Of a stretch of DNA of 38,050 nt, positions 26,284 through 33,890 are shown in pieces. The stretch comes from an uncultured Bacillota bacterium (lineage in GTDB: Bacteria > Bacillota > Clostridia > Christensenellales > UBA1242), in contig CASEOW010000033.1 of assembly GCA_949289785.1 (NCBI GenBank), positions 1-38,050 of the forward strand, read 5' to 3'. The notes under the pieces are model-generated. The model made no database searches. It was not told where the DNA came from and worked only from the letters and a program-made list of their open reading frames with translations. The first letter of the stretch is position 1, and every line of letters begins with the position of its first letter. Made by a program: the position numbers and the translations under genes.

Positions 26284-28137
26284 TTATTGTTCCTCCATTT
26301 GTCTTTTATGATTTTTTATGTGTTCAAGATAAATTTTTTCTATTTTATCATTTTTAGAACATACTTTTTCAAAATCATTACCAAGCATAAAGGCAATATG
26401 TTCATTGATATGGAGATTGTTATCGTCAATTTCACTGACTTTACAATTTATTCCATCTAACATTTTCAGATTTTCCTTCCCTGCTTTTTTGATATGAAGT
26501 TCATTCAAATCTTGAGCACTTTCCCAATTTCCCATTCCAAGCATTTCTAAAATTTTACTTTTCATTTTACTTGTCATTTTGCCTTCATCATCACTTAAAA
26601 TTCCACTTTCAAGTAATGAAAAAACTAATTCTCTTCTTTGAGTCATACTTTGCAATCCATCACTTATATTTTCTATTTCTAAATCATCACTTGAAATATC
26701 TGATGAAGAAAAATAGAAAAGTTCTATTTGTCCATTCTCTCCAACTATTCTTGCAAGTCTAGGAAAGATTGCAAATTGTTTATACAATTTAAGTATTTTC
26801 TTTGCAATGTTTACAAAAGAATTTTTTATACTTTCTATTGAAGCATTTAATCTTTCTTCGTCTTGTGTAATCAAAAGTTCAAGTGCTGTTCCACTTATAT
26901 TTGAAGAAATTGAACTTGAATTTAACATTTCATTAACTCCACTGATTTTATTAAATTCATCAAGCAAACAATTCTCTTCTTCGCTTAATCCAGACGGCAA
27001 AGACTCCCCCTGAAGATATTTAGGTTCGTTTGCCCCCTGTCTGTAAACTAAAACTTTTCCAGGACACAAGCCTTCATCTTCAAGATTATCTAAATCAACA
27101 GAACCATCTTCTACACTAAGAACACCTAAAGATAATCTATTAATAAATTCATGCTTTCTATTCTTAACTGCATTGTATGCCCTTTGAATAGGAATAAGTC
27201 TTTCGATTATACTTGTTCCAAAGAAAGAACCCGGTTCTTCTATTGAACATTGTCTTATGAATGGAAAATCTCTTTCGTTATCACTACCACACTTGTATGG
27301 CAAATCTCCATCATAAACTAGTTTATTTCCTGCGACAATAGTAAGCCTACCATTTGGAAAATCTTTACTAGGTCTATTATATCTTTCTATAACAACAGCA
27401 CTATCAGATTTTACTTTTTCAATTACCTTAGGCATAGTTCCATTTGAGCCAAGTCCACCTATACCTGTAACAACATTATCTAGAGAAAAACAATTAACAT
27501 TTTCACCAATTACTTCAACACCAAAAATATTTTTTATTTCGTTTGTAGTGTAAGCTTTTGCATGAATAATACTTTGAAGTTGATTAATATTTTCACTTAC
27601 TAATGAATCAGGATATATTTCAAATGGACTACAAACGCTAACTTCAACTTCTCCACTTCGAACTTCATCACCTTGTTCATCTTTGCCTACCACTTGACCT
27701 TTAAAATTATTCCAAACAACTTTATAAAAGGAAGTTCCACAAACTTCACTCCATTTTGTTGCTTGGTTAACTATATCTTTTAAATTTAGTTTGTTTTTTA
27801 TAGATTTAATTATCTTTTTAGAAACTTTTGCTGATTTAACATCTCTTTCATCATTAGTAGAAGGGAGAACATTAATATCACATTCAATTTTTGAAAGTTT
27901 TGCATATCTAGTATCATAAATAGGTGCAATATGATTAAAGACTTCTCTTTCTTGCCAAAAAAATTGCCTATCATTTTCTTCCAGTTTACCACCATAACCA
28001 ATATTACAATATTGATTTCCCATTAAAAAGTTCATATTCATTTGCCAAATTAAATCTAAACTTTTTCTTTTTTCAGCTCTTTGCTTAAAGTCTTCAATGA
28101 CCTCTCTTACAATTTTCTTTTCTTCATCTTTTTTCAT
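26284..28137 (-). CDS. P22-type phage portal protein
   Basis: The portal is the dodecameric ring through which DNA enters and leaves the capsid. It has 617 residues, in the range of podovirus portals. Conserved features include the N-terminal MNMNFLMGNQYCNI segment, an ATKWSEVCGTSFYKVVWN block, CSPFEIYPDSL, ERYNRPSKDFPNGRLTIVAG, FFGTSIIERLIPIQRAYNAVKNRKHEFI and the helical barrel-like C-terminus. The start overlaps the stop of the preceding small gene as ATGA. It is intact and central to the claim that this region derives from a podovirus head module. The partner large terminase is absent. Confidence 0.85.
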   Translation of the reverse strand: MKKDEEKKIVREVIEDFKQRAEKRKSLDLIWQMNMNFLMGNQYCNIGYGGKLEENDRQFFWQEREVFNHIAPIYDTRYAKLSKIECDINVLPSTNDERDVKSAKVSKKIIKSIKNKLNLKDIVNQATKWSEVCGTSFYKVVWNNFKGQVVGKDEQGDEVRSGEVEVSVCSPFEIYPDSLVSENINQLQSIIHAKAYTTNEIKNIFGVEVIGENVNCFSLDNVVTGIGGLGSNGTMPKVIEKVKSDSAVVIERYNRPSKDFPNGRLTIVAGNKLVYDGDLPYKCGSDNERDFPFIRQCSIEEPGSFFGTSIIERLIPIQRAYNAVKNRKHEFINRLSLGVLSVEDGSVDLDNLEDEGLCPGKVLVYRQGANEPKYLQGESLPSGLSEEENCLLDEFNKISGVNEMLNSSSISSNISGTALELLITQDEERLNASIESIKNSFVNIAKKILKLYKQFAIFPRLARIVGENGQIELFYFSSSDISSDDLEIENISDGLQSMTQRRELVFSLLESGILSDDEGKMTSKMKSKILEMLGMGNWESAQDLNELHIKKAGKENLKMLDGINCKVSEIDDNNLHINEHIAFMLGNDFEKVCSKNDKIEKIYLEHIKNHKRQMEEQ

Positions 28138-28352
28138 TGTTTTATGTTCCTTTTATTTAATTTAAAAGGGCTAGAAATTGGCTTTGGAGTTTGAATTTTT
28201 CCAATTGCTTGATACATTCCCTTTAAACACTCTTCACAAAAGCATAAATCTCTTTTTATTAAACCTTTTGTTGAAAAAGTATATTTTGCAAGATTATTAC
28301 AACCATAAAAATCGCATTTAACCTTACATTTACATTCATGAATTTCCATCAT
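28134..28352 (-). CDS. Cys-rich mini-protein, putative zinc binding
   Basis: The protein has 72 residues. It carries CKCKVKCDFYGC in the first 18 residues and CFCEEC later, seven or so Cys that could form a treble-clef or zinc-ribbon site, followed by a Lys-rich tail. Two ATGs in tandem follow an AAGGAG site; the second (28349) has the better spacing. It overlaps the end of the upstream terminase-like gene and is coupled to the portal by ATGA. The function is unknown. Small zinc proteins next to portal genes are sometimes DNA-binding accessory proteins. Confidence 0.7.
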   Translation of the reverse strand: MMEIHECKCKVKCDFYGCNNLAKYTFSTKGLIKRDLCFCEECLKGMYQAIGKIQTPKPISSPFKLNKRNIKQ

Positions 28353-28626
28353 CTAACTCCTTAAGTTCATCTATAAGTCGCATTTTTTCCTGCTCAAGTT
28401 GGTCATCAGTAAATGTGGAGATTTTTTCTTCAAAAGTTTTATAGTATCTTTCAAGAAGCACCTTAACAGCATTGATATCTGGACTATAATGTTTTTTTGT
28501 TACTTTTTTCTTTGACAATTTAAGCGCGCCTTCATCGTCATAAGTGTATTCTTCAACAATTTCATCCGCGTTATATCCTAATGCTTTTTTAAGAAGTGCT
28601 ACCCTAATCTTGTCTTCATCTTCCAC
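28336..28626 (-). CDS. Terminase small subunit-like protein
   Basis: The protein has 96 residues from a GTG at 28626, chosen because AAAGGAG lies 6 nt upstream; the longer in-frame TTG start at 28644 would contain that site. The LLKKALGYNADEIVEEYTYDDEGALKL segment followed by KKHYSPDINAVKVLLERY resembles the small DNA-recognition proteins that precede portal genes in Firmicute phages. It is the first gene of the island, 30 nt after a good promoter. The large terminase that would cut and pump DNA is not downstream. Assignment is by resemblance and position, so moderate. Confidence 0.6.
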   Translation of the reverse strand: MEDEDKIRVALLKKALGYNADEIVEEYTYDDEGALKLSKKKVTKKHYSPDINAVKVLLERYYKTFEEKISTFTDDQLEQEKMRLIDELKELDDGNS

Positions 28627-28655
28627 TTTTTGCTCCTTTTGCAACTTACGAAAAA

Positions 28656-28684
28656 AGTATAAGAAGTAAAATTACAATATTCAA
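28656..28684 (-). promoter_or_regulatory. Predicted vegetative promoter of the phage-like island
   Basis: On the minus strand TTGAAT (28679-28684) and TATACT (28656-28661) are separated by 17 nt, 30 nt before the first island gene. The region has no obvious operator repeat and no repressor gene beside it. Confidence 0.65.
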
Positions 28685-28760
28685 TAAAGACTGCCAAATT
28701 TTTAATTTTAGTAACAATTTATAAAAAGCTTGCTAAACTGATATTGTAGAGGTTTTACTT

Positions 28761-29516
28761 ATGAAGAATTTGCTAGAATATAAAAATGTCAGTTATTTTT
28801 ATCAAACAAAAGAAAATGAAGTAAAAGCATTAGATAATGTTACATTTTCTTTAAAAGATAAAGATTTTACTTCGCTAGTTGGACCAAGTGGTTGTGGCAA
28901 AACTACCCTTTTATCTCTAACATGCGGATTATTGACATGTTCTAGTGGAGAAATATTGCTTGATGATAAACCAATAAAAAAACATGATGATAGAATTGGA
29001 TATATGTTTCAAAGAGATCATCTATTTGAATGGCGAACAATATGGCAAAATATAATACTAGGACTAGAAATTCAAAAAAAGCATAAAGACGAAAAACTTT
29101 TAGCTTTTGCAGAAGATTTATTAAAAAAGTATGACCTTTACACCTTCAAAAATAAAAAGCCTCGACAGCTTAGCGGTGGTATGCGCCAGCGAGTTGCTCT
29201 TATAAGAACTTTAGTTTTAAATCCAACACTACTTTTACTTGATGAGCCTTTCTCGGCACTCGATTTTCAAACAAGATTAAAAGTATGTGATGATGTATTT
29301 GAAATAATAAAAAGTGAACAAAAAACAGCATTATTAGTAACACATGATATATCAGAAGCTTTAAGTATGTCAGATAGAATTGTTGTTTTAACAAAAAGAC
29401 CAGCAAGCGTAAAAGAGATATATGATATTTCTTTTGAAGGCAAAACACCACTTGCAAGACGAGAGGATAAAGATTTTGGCAAATATTTTGAAATGATTTG
29501 GAGAAATCTCGTCTAA
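28761..29516 (+). CDS. ABC transporter ATP-binding protein (nitrate/sulfonate/taurine class)
   Basis: The protein has 251 residues. It has Walker A GPSGCGKTT (41-49), Q-loop Q84 in YMFQRDHLFEW, signature LSGGMRQR (137-144), Walker B LLLLDEP (157-163), D-loop SALD and the H-loop VTHD. The YMFQRDHLFEW/WRTIWQN segment and overall length place it in the SsuB/TauB/ThiZ group of importer ATPases. It couples ATP hydrolysis to import through the permease encoded next, whose ATG overlaps its stop as TAATG. The substrate cannot be told from these two subunits; aliphatic sulfonates, taurine and thiamine precursors are family options. Confidence 0.93.
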   Translation: MKNLLEYKNVSYFYQTKENEVKALDNVTFSLKDKDFTSLVGPSGCGKTTLLSLTCGLLTCSSGEILLDDKPIKKHDDRIGYMFQRDHLFEWRTIWQNIILGLEIQKKHKDEKLLAFAEDLLKKYDLYTFKNKKPRQLSGGMRQRVALIRTLVLNPTLLLLDEPFSALDFQTRLKVCDDVFEIIKSEQKTALLVTHDISEALSMSDRIVVLTKRPASVKEIYDISFEGKTPLARREDKDFGKYFEMIWRNLV

Positions 29517-30322
29517 TGAAAAAGAAAAAAAATATAAACTATTCAAAAGCAAGAAAACTTTATTTAAAAAAAATAAGAAATGATAAGATTTTTGTCCTTT
29601 TAGGACAATTAGCTATATTTGCAATCTTTATTGGAATTTGGCAACTATTTGCTGATACAGGAGTAATCGACCCGTTTTTCTTTTCAAGTCCATCTAGAAT
29701 AGTAAAAACAATAATAGAATTATCTCAAGAAGGTAATTTATGGATTCATATTTGGACATCATTATATGAAACACTAATAGGTTTCGCTTTAGCAACAGTA
29801 ATAGGCGTCCTTATAGCAATAATACTATGGTGGAGCGAAAAACTAAGAAGAATGATGGAACCTTATTTAATCATTTTAAATAGTTTGCCAAAAATCGCTT
29901 TAGGACCAATGATAATATTTTGGGTAGGTTCAGGAACAGGCGCTACAATTGTAATGTGTATACTTATTTGTGTAGTTTTGACAATAATTTCAATGTTAAA
30001 CGCTTTCATTTCATGTGATAATGATAAAATATTGCTCATGAAATCAATGCACGCAAACAAATTTCAGATATTATTCAAATTAATATTACCTAATTCTCTT
30101 CCTCAATTTATATCTGTATTAAAAATAAATGTAGGTATGAGTTGGGTTGGAACTATTATGGGAGAATACCTTTCTAGTAAAGCAGGACTCGGATATTTGA
30201 TTAACTATGGAAGTCAAATTTTGAAACTTGATATAGTTATGGCAAGTATAACTTTACTTTGTATCTTGGCTGGAGGAATGTATTTTCTTGTTAGTCCGTT
30301 TGAAAAACGGAGTAAAAAATAA
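29516..30322 (+). CDS. ABC transporter permease (nitrate/sulfonate/taurine class)
   Basis: The protein has 268 residues from the ATG at 29516. A TTG 18 nt upstream is also in frame but would need a large overlap with the ATPase. A very basic cytoplasmic N-terminus is followed by about six membrane segments and the EAA-type coupling loop LILPNSLPQFISVLKINVGMSWVGTIMGEYLSSKAGLGYLI, which contacts the ATPase. DPFFFSSPSRI near the start is characteristic of the family. No substrate-binding lipoprotein lies beside the pair. Its last 69 nt overlap the convergent YkvI-like gene. Confidence 0.92.
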   Translation: MKKKKNINYSKARKLYLKKIRNDKIFVLLGQLAIFAIFIGIWQLFADTGVIDPFFFSSPSRIVKTIIELSQEGNLWIHIWTSLYETLIGFALATVIGVLIAIILWWSEKLRRMMEPYLIILNSLPKIALGPMIIFWVGSGTGATIVMCILICVVLTIISMLNAFISCDNDKILLMKSMHANKFQILFKLILPNSLPQFISVLKINVGMSWVGTIMGEYLSSKAGLGYLINYGSQILKLDIVMASITLLCILAGGMYFLVSPFEKRSKK

Positions 30323-31246
30323 TTCTATCAAAAAAATAATACCTAATGAACTAACCAAAGGATAAAGATTATTTATTATAAAACCAAAACCTAATAAACT
30401 TAATATCGATGGAAAAATAACGCTTATAAAAAATATAAAAAATTCATTTTTGCACAGCCCTCGCAATGAAAAAGAACTAGAAAAAACTAGTGAATAAAAA
30501 GTCGTTAAACAACCAAAGAAAATTAAGATTTGAAAAATAATAACTGCTTTTTGCCCAAAAATCATTAAAAAAGGCATATCATGTTCTAAAGCTTGAGGAT
30601 TTTGAAGTAAAACAATATTAGCAATTAGCAAAATAAGACAAAGCACGAGTGCCGACCAAAAGGCTACTCGTGTTTTTTGCCTTAAACTCAATTTAGTTCC
30701 AACTTTGGCAATAACAACTGAACCTGTAGATAAATTTAATGCAACATATAGCAAAGTATAAAATGGAAAAATCAGAGGAAAGGCAGAAAATTCGATTGTA
30801 TTATTTTGTAATTTACAAAATAGCATGATTGAAAAAATAAATATTATAAAGATAGATAGCATAAAATTAATTTTTTCAAAACTTTCAAAACCTTTTTTAA
30901 AAATTATAAAAGCAAATAACAATATTAAGAAAACAATAGCAAAATTTATATAGATATTAAAATTTAAAACATTTCCAATTCCTGCGAGCATTGCTCCGCT
31001 AAAAACTGAACTAATTATTATATTAAATAGGACTAAAATTTTGGACTTTTTAAATTTATCAAGAATTTCATTACTTTTAAATAATATAAATCGAAAAAAT
31101 AAAAAATATAAAAAAAAAGCAAAAAATATACTTATAAAAGAAAATAACCCAAACCTTGAAAAATAAACTACAATTTCTTTTCCACTTATAAAACCGGAAC
31201 CAATAACTAAACTTAAAATAGAAAAAATAGAAACTAAACAAACCAT
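30254..31246 (-). CDS. YkvI-like integral membrane protein
   Basis: The protein has 330 residues with about ten hydrophobic segments. It opens with SLVIGSGFISGKEIVVYFSRFG, a motif like the unwound first helix (GxGxxxG/E) of amino-acid/polyamine/organocation-type carriers, as in the uncharacterised YkvI family. A transport role, perhaps for an amino acid, is an inference. The start lacks a clear ribosome binding site, so it could lie further in. The 3' end runs 69 nt antisense into the ABC permease, and the two stop codons lie inside each other's genes. No terminator is visible between them. Confidence 0.75.
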   Translation of the reverse strand: MVCLVSIFSILSLVIGSGFISGKEIVVYFSRFGLFSFISIFFAFFLYFLFFRFILFKSNEILDKFKKSKILVLFNIIISSVFSGAMLAGIGNVLNFNIYINFAIVFLILLFAFIIFKKGFESFEKINFMLSIFIIFIFSIMLFCKLQNNTIEFSAFPLIFPFYTLLYVALNLSTGSVVIAKVGTKLSLRQKTRVAFWSALVLCLILLIANIVLLQNPQALEHDMPFLMIFGQKAVIIFQILIFFGCLTTFYSLVFSSSFSLRGLCKNEFFIFFISVIFPSILSLLGFGFIINNLYPLVSSLGIIFLIELFFTPFFKRTNKKIHSSSQDTK

Positions 31247-31316
31247 ATAAATAAGATATTAAAAATAAATAATTTATAGAATTAAATTACAAATTTAATT
31301 ACTTAAAGGAGAACAT

Positions 31317-31631
31317 ATGATAATAAATACAAATTATAGATTAGGAAGTTATGTTGATTTATGTCATCCATGTCCTTGTCAACCATGTCAACCTTTTCCA
31401 TGTGGAAATTGGAAATCTAGCGGACCATGCGCTAGCCCTTTTTGTCCTTTTTCTACCTCTCCACCATGTTATCAACCTTCCTTTCAATTTCCTTGCAATA
31501 ATTTTTGTCCATGTATGCCTTACCAACCTAATTGTTGTGAAAATAATTGTTCAGGATTTGGTTTATCTAATAAAAATGCTATGTTCTTTTTAGCAGGATA
31601 TTTAATAAGCAGAAATAAAAAATATTGCTAG
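31317..31631 (+). CDS. Cys/Pro-rich small protein, possible spore-surface protein
   Basis: The protein has 104 residues. AAAGGAG sits 6 nt before the ATG, which supports the start. Residues 16-79 hold fourteen Cys and fifteen Pro, mostly as CxxC, CPC, PC and PCxxxxPC units, with one more Cys at the very end. There is no signal peptide. The C-terminal NAMFFLAGYLISRN is a short hydrophobic stretch. The composition resembles cross-linked spore coat or exosporium proteins of spore formers, which would fit with spoIVA in this genome, but no named family is recognised. Metal binding is the other option. Confidence 0.75.
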   Translation: MIINTNYRLGSYVDLCHPCPCQPCQPFPCGNWKSSGPCASPFCPFSTSPPCYQPSFQFPCNNFCPCMPYQPNCCENNCSGFGLSNKNAMFFLAGYLISRNKKYC

Positions 31632-31695
31632 AAAAACTAAAGATTATCTTCAAAATATTTTTCTTAAAAAAAATTGTAAAAATAAAAAAACATTT

Positions 31696-31722
31696 TTGTT
31701 ATTTTTAATTAAATGATATACT
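31696..31722 (+). promoter_or_regulatory. Extended -10 promoter abutting the rsmE start codon
   Basis: TGATATACT, an extended -10, has TATACT at 31717-31722, with a weaker TTGTTA (31696-31701) 15 nt upstream. The predicted transcription start falls on the rsmE ATG at 31729, and the bases in between (CTTTTTTC on the coding strand) contain no ribosome binding site. Confidence 0.5.
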
Positions 31723-31728
31723 TTTTTC

Positions 31729-32424
31729 ATGAGAAGATTTTTTGGAAATTTAGTAAATAATGAAATAATAATAAATGGTGAAGAATATTTGCATTTAACA
31801 AAAGTTTTAAGACAAAAAGAAGGCGATAAGATTATCGCCTGTATTGATGATGAAAATGATTACTACTGCACCATATTGAAACAATATAAAAATTATTGCA
31901 AATGTAATATAGATAAAATAGAAAAAAATAAATCTAACCCTAAAAAAAATATAACACTTTTTCAAATGCTACCAAAAAAAGAATATTTTGATACAATTGT
32001 TGCAAAATCAATTGAATTAGGAGTTAGCAACTTAGAATTTTTTACAAGCCAATATTCTTCACCAATGAATATAAAAAAAGAAAGACTATCTAACCAAATT
32101 ATGACAGCTTGTAAACAATGTGAAAGGTCAAAACTAATTAATGCTAACACCCCTATAACTTTTGCACAGATGCTTTCTAAACTAAAGAATTATAATCTTG
32201 TTCTATTTGCATATGAAAAATCTAATGAGAAATTTAATTTTGAAAGTTTAAAAGATGTAGATAATATTGCAATTATTATAGGAGCAGAAGGCGGATTTAG
32301 TGAAAATGAAAAAGAAGAAATTGCACAAAAATCAGTTATGCTAAGTTTAGGAACAAGAATTTTAAGATGTGATACAGCTGTGATTAGTTTGTTAACTTTA
32401 GTTAGTTATTTTAGTGAAAATTAA
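31729..32424 (+). CDS. rsmE: 16S rRNA (uracil-1498-N3)-methyltransferase
   Basis: RsmE methylates U1498 of 16S rRNA near the decoding site using S-adenosylmethionine. The 231-residue protein has the N-terminal PUA-like part (HLTKVLRQKEGDKI) and the SPOUT knot with IIGAEGGFSENEKEEI and SLGTRILRCDTAVISLL, the cofactor-binding signatures. It is full length. In many Firmicutes it sits next to prmA and dnaJ; here prmA is absent and dnaJ is about 2 kb away on the other strand. No ribosome binding site precedes the ATG, so it may be translated from a leaderless transcript. Confidence 0.95.
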   Translation: MRRFFGNLVNNEIIINGEEYLHLTKVLRQKEGDKIIACIDDENDYYCTILKQYKNYCKCNIDKIEKNKSNPKKNITLFQMLPKKEYFDTIVAKSIELGVSNLEFFTSQYSSPMNIKKERLSNQIMTACKQCERSKLINANTPITFAQMLSKLKNYNLVLFAYEKSNEKFNFESLKDVDNIAIIIGAEGGFSENEKEEIAQKSVMLSLGTRILRCDTAVISLLTLVSYFSEN

Positions 32425-32477
32425 TTAAAATAAAAAATCACTTTAAAATGATATTTAAAAATTACATTTAATAAATA

Positions 32478-32516
32478 AAAAGATAGTAAATTATAAAAAA
32501 GTTACTATCTTTTTTC
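32478..32516. terminator. Bidirectional terminator between rsmE and the HTH gene
   Basis: A 12-bp stem AAAAGATAGTAA with its complement (32478-32489 and 32502-32513) has a 12-nt loop and T runs on the plus strand. It sits between two convergent genes and could serve both. Confidence 0.75.
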
Positions 32517-32541
32517 TATATGTTATATAAATTTTTAATAC

Positions 32542-33102
32542 TTATTCTAAACATAAAGCTTTTTGTTCATGACTAACAAGCAAATCATTAACTATAAAAA
32601 TATCAAAAACATTATTTTCAATGCAAAACATTATAATAATGTCTGCTAAATGATTTTTAGAAAAATTAAAACCTGCTTTGTTTAAAAGTTTATTTGCCTT
32701 AGTATAATTTAAACGCAAAGCAATTATTAAGGCAAACACAGTATATTTAGATGGTTGATAATTTTTATTAGACCTTATTTTTGAAAAAAGTCTTCTGTCC
32801 ATATTTACTCTATTGTATATTTCAGAATCTTTTAACCCTGTTTCATCAATCAGTTGAAGTAAATATTGCGAAAAAGTTTCATTGTCTTTTATAAGTTTTA
32901 TAAAATCATCTACTTTTTTTTGTTTAACTATAGATTTTTCAAAAGGAATATTTAAATTTTTATCAATGCTTTCTTTAGATAAAATATCATAAGTTTTCTC
33001 TATTCTGGATGTTAAGCACTTTTCACAAGAATATAATTCTAAGTTATTTTTTATGTAATTTTTTTTAATATATTTGTCCAAAAGTTTTTTTAAATTTTTC
33101 AT
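32542..33102 (-). CDS. HTH (XRE-like) regulator divergent to VWA gene
   Basis: The protein has 186 residues from the ATG at 33102, which has GAGGAG 9 nt upstream; a longer start at 33132 has none. The N-terminus includes a CEKC pair. The middle holds a helix-turn-helix of the XRE/lambda-repressor-like kind (LLQLIDETGLKDSEIYNRVNMDRRLFSKIR). The C-terminal part (ALRLNYTKANKLLNKAGFNFSKN, then a helical block) looks like the sensor end. It is transcribed away from the VWA gene across 101 nt that contain an inverted repeat, so it probably controls both. The exact family is not recognised. Confidence 0.75.
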   Translation of the reverse strand: MKNLKKLLDKYIKKNYIKNNLELYSCEKCLTSRIEKTYDILSKESIDKNLNIPFEKSIVKQKKVDDFIKLIKDNETFSQYLLQLIDETGLKDSEIYNRVNMDRRLFSKIRSNKNYQPSKYTVFALIIALRLNYTKANKLLNKAGFNFSKNHLADIIIMFCIENNVFDIFIVNDLLVSHEQKALCLE

Positions 33103-33119
33103 AAAATGTCGCTCCTCAA

Positions 33120-33159
33120 ACGACCAATTCATATTTTTAAATTGTTATAATATGGTCGT
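33120..33159. promoter_or_regulatory. Inverted repeat operator between HTH and VWA genes
   Basis: ACGACCA (33120-33126) and TGGTCGT (33153-33159) form 7-bp inverted arms 26 nt apart. They bracket a TATAAT (33146-33151) suitable as the -10 of the VWA gene. GC-containing arms in such AT-rich DNA stand out. Binding by the HTH protein is inferred from position. Confidence 0.5.
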
Positions 33160-33203
33160 AAATTCAATCAAAGTATATCATAAAAAAGGAGGAAATGAAA
33201 ACT

Positions 33204-33788
33204 ATGAAAAAGAATTTATCACATTTAATTTTTATTTTGGATAGAAGTGGATCTATGGGCGGGCTTGAAGATGAAACAATTAAAGGCTATAATTCAGTTG
33301 TAAAACAACAAGTACAATTAGGAGGAGAATTAAAAGTAACTACAGTTTTATTTGATAATGAAGTTGAAGAAATTTTTAGCGAAGTTTCTCCTAAAAAGGC
33401 AAAACTCGACAAAAAGAAATATTATGTTAGAGGAAGCACTGCAATGCTTGACGCAATAGGAATGACCCTTTCAAATGTAATTGCAAAAAATAACAAACTA
33501 AAAGATGAAGAAAAACCAGAAAATATTATAGTAGCAATAACCACTGATGGATATGAAAACGCAAGTAAAGAATATACTTATAAACAAATCAATGAAATGA
33601 TTAAAAAGTGCAAAGATAATGGCTGGAACTTTATTTTCTTATCTTCAGAAATTGACGAACAAAAAGTTGGCGGAGCAATAGGGCTATCAAAAGATGAAAT
33701 AATGCCAAGTTTTGAAAAAACATCTAAAGGTATGGCAAAAATGAGTGCTACACTCTGCGAAAGAGTTTCATCAATAAGAAAAAAATAA
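33204..33788 (+). CDS. von Willebrand factor A domain protein
   Basis: The protein has 194 residues from the ATG at 33204. The ATG at 33195 lies only 2 nt after GGAGG, too close, so the second is preferred. It consists of a single VWA domain with an intact metal-ion-dependent adhesion site: DRSGS (13-17), the Thr in RGSTAML and the Asp in TTDGYEN. There is no signal peptide or membrane segment, so it is cytoplasmic, of the TerY-like type. The partner is unknown. It pairs with a divergent HTH regulator. Cytoplasmic VWA proteins often work with phosphatases, kinases or MoxR ATPases, none of which is in the window. Confidence 0.85.
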   Translation: MKKNLSHLIFILDRSGSMGGLEDETIKGYNSVVKQQVQLGGELKVTTVLFDNEVEEIFSEVSPKKAKLDKKKYYVRGSTAMLDAIGMTLSNVIAKNNKLKDEEKPENIIVAITTDGYENASKEYTYKQINEMIKKCKDNGWNFIFLSSEIDEQKVGGAIGLSKDEIMPSFEKTSKGMAKMSATLCERVSSIRKK

Positions 33789-33808
33789 TTGAAAATATAT
33801 TAAAAATA

Positions 33809-33843
33809 AAAAATCCACAATTAAAATCGTGGATTTTTTATTT
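33809..33843. terminator. Bidirectional terminator between VWA gene and dnaJ
   Basis: A 10-bp stem AAAAATCCAC / GTGGATTTTT (33809-33818 and 33829-33838) has T-rich tails on both strands. It is placed between the convergent VWA and dnaJ genes. Confidence 0.85.
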
Positions 33844-33890
33844 TTATATAATATTATTTCAGAAAATCTTGTTAAAACATAGTAATCATA

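Noticed and set aside
20882..28626. A contractile tailocin or phage tail-derived toxin
   Set aside because: No sheath, tube, baseplate or tape measure genes are present. The genes are head and connector type.
29200..29482. Minus-strand open frames within the ABC ATPase gene
   Set aside because: They lie fully opposite the conserved signature and Walker B motifs and have no start signals.
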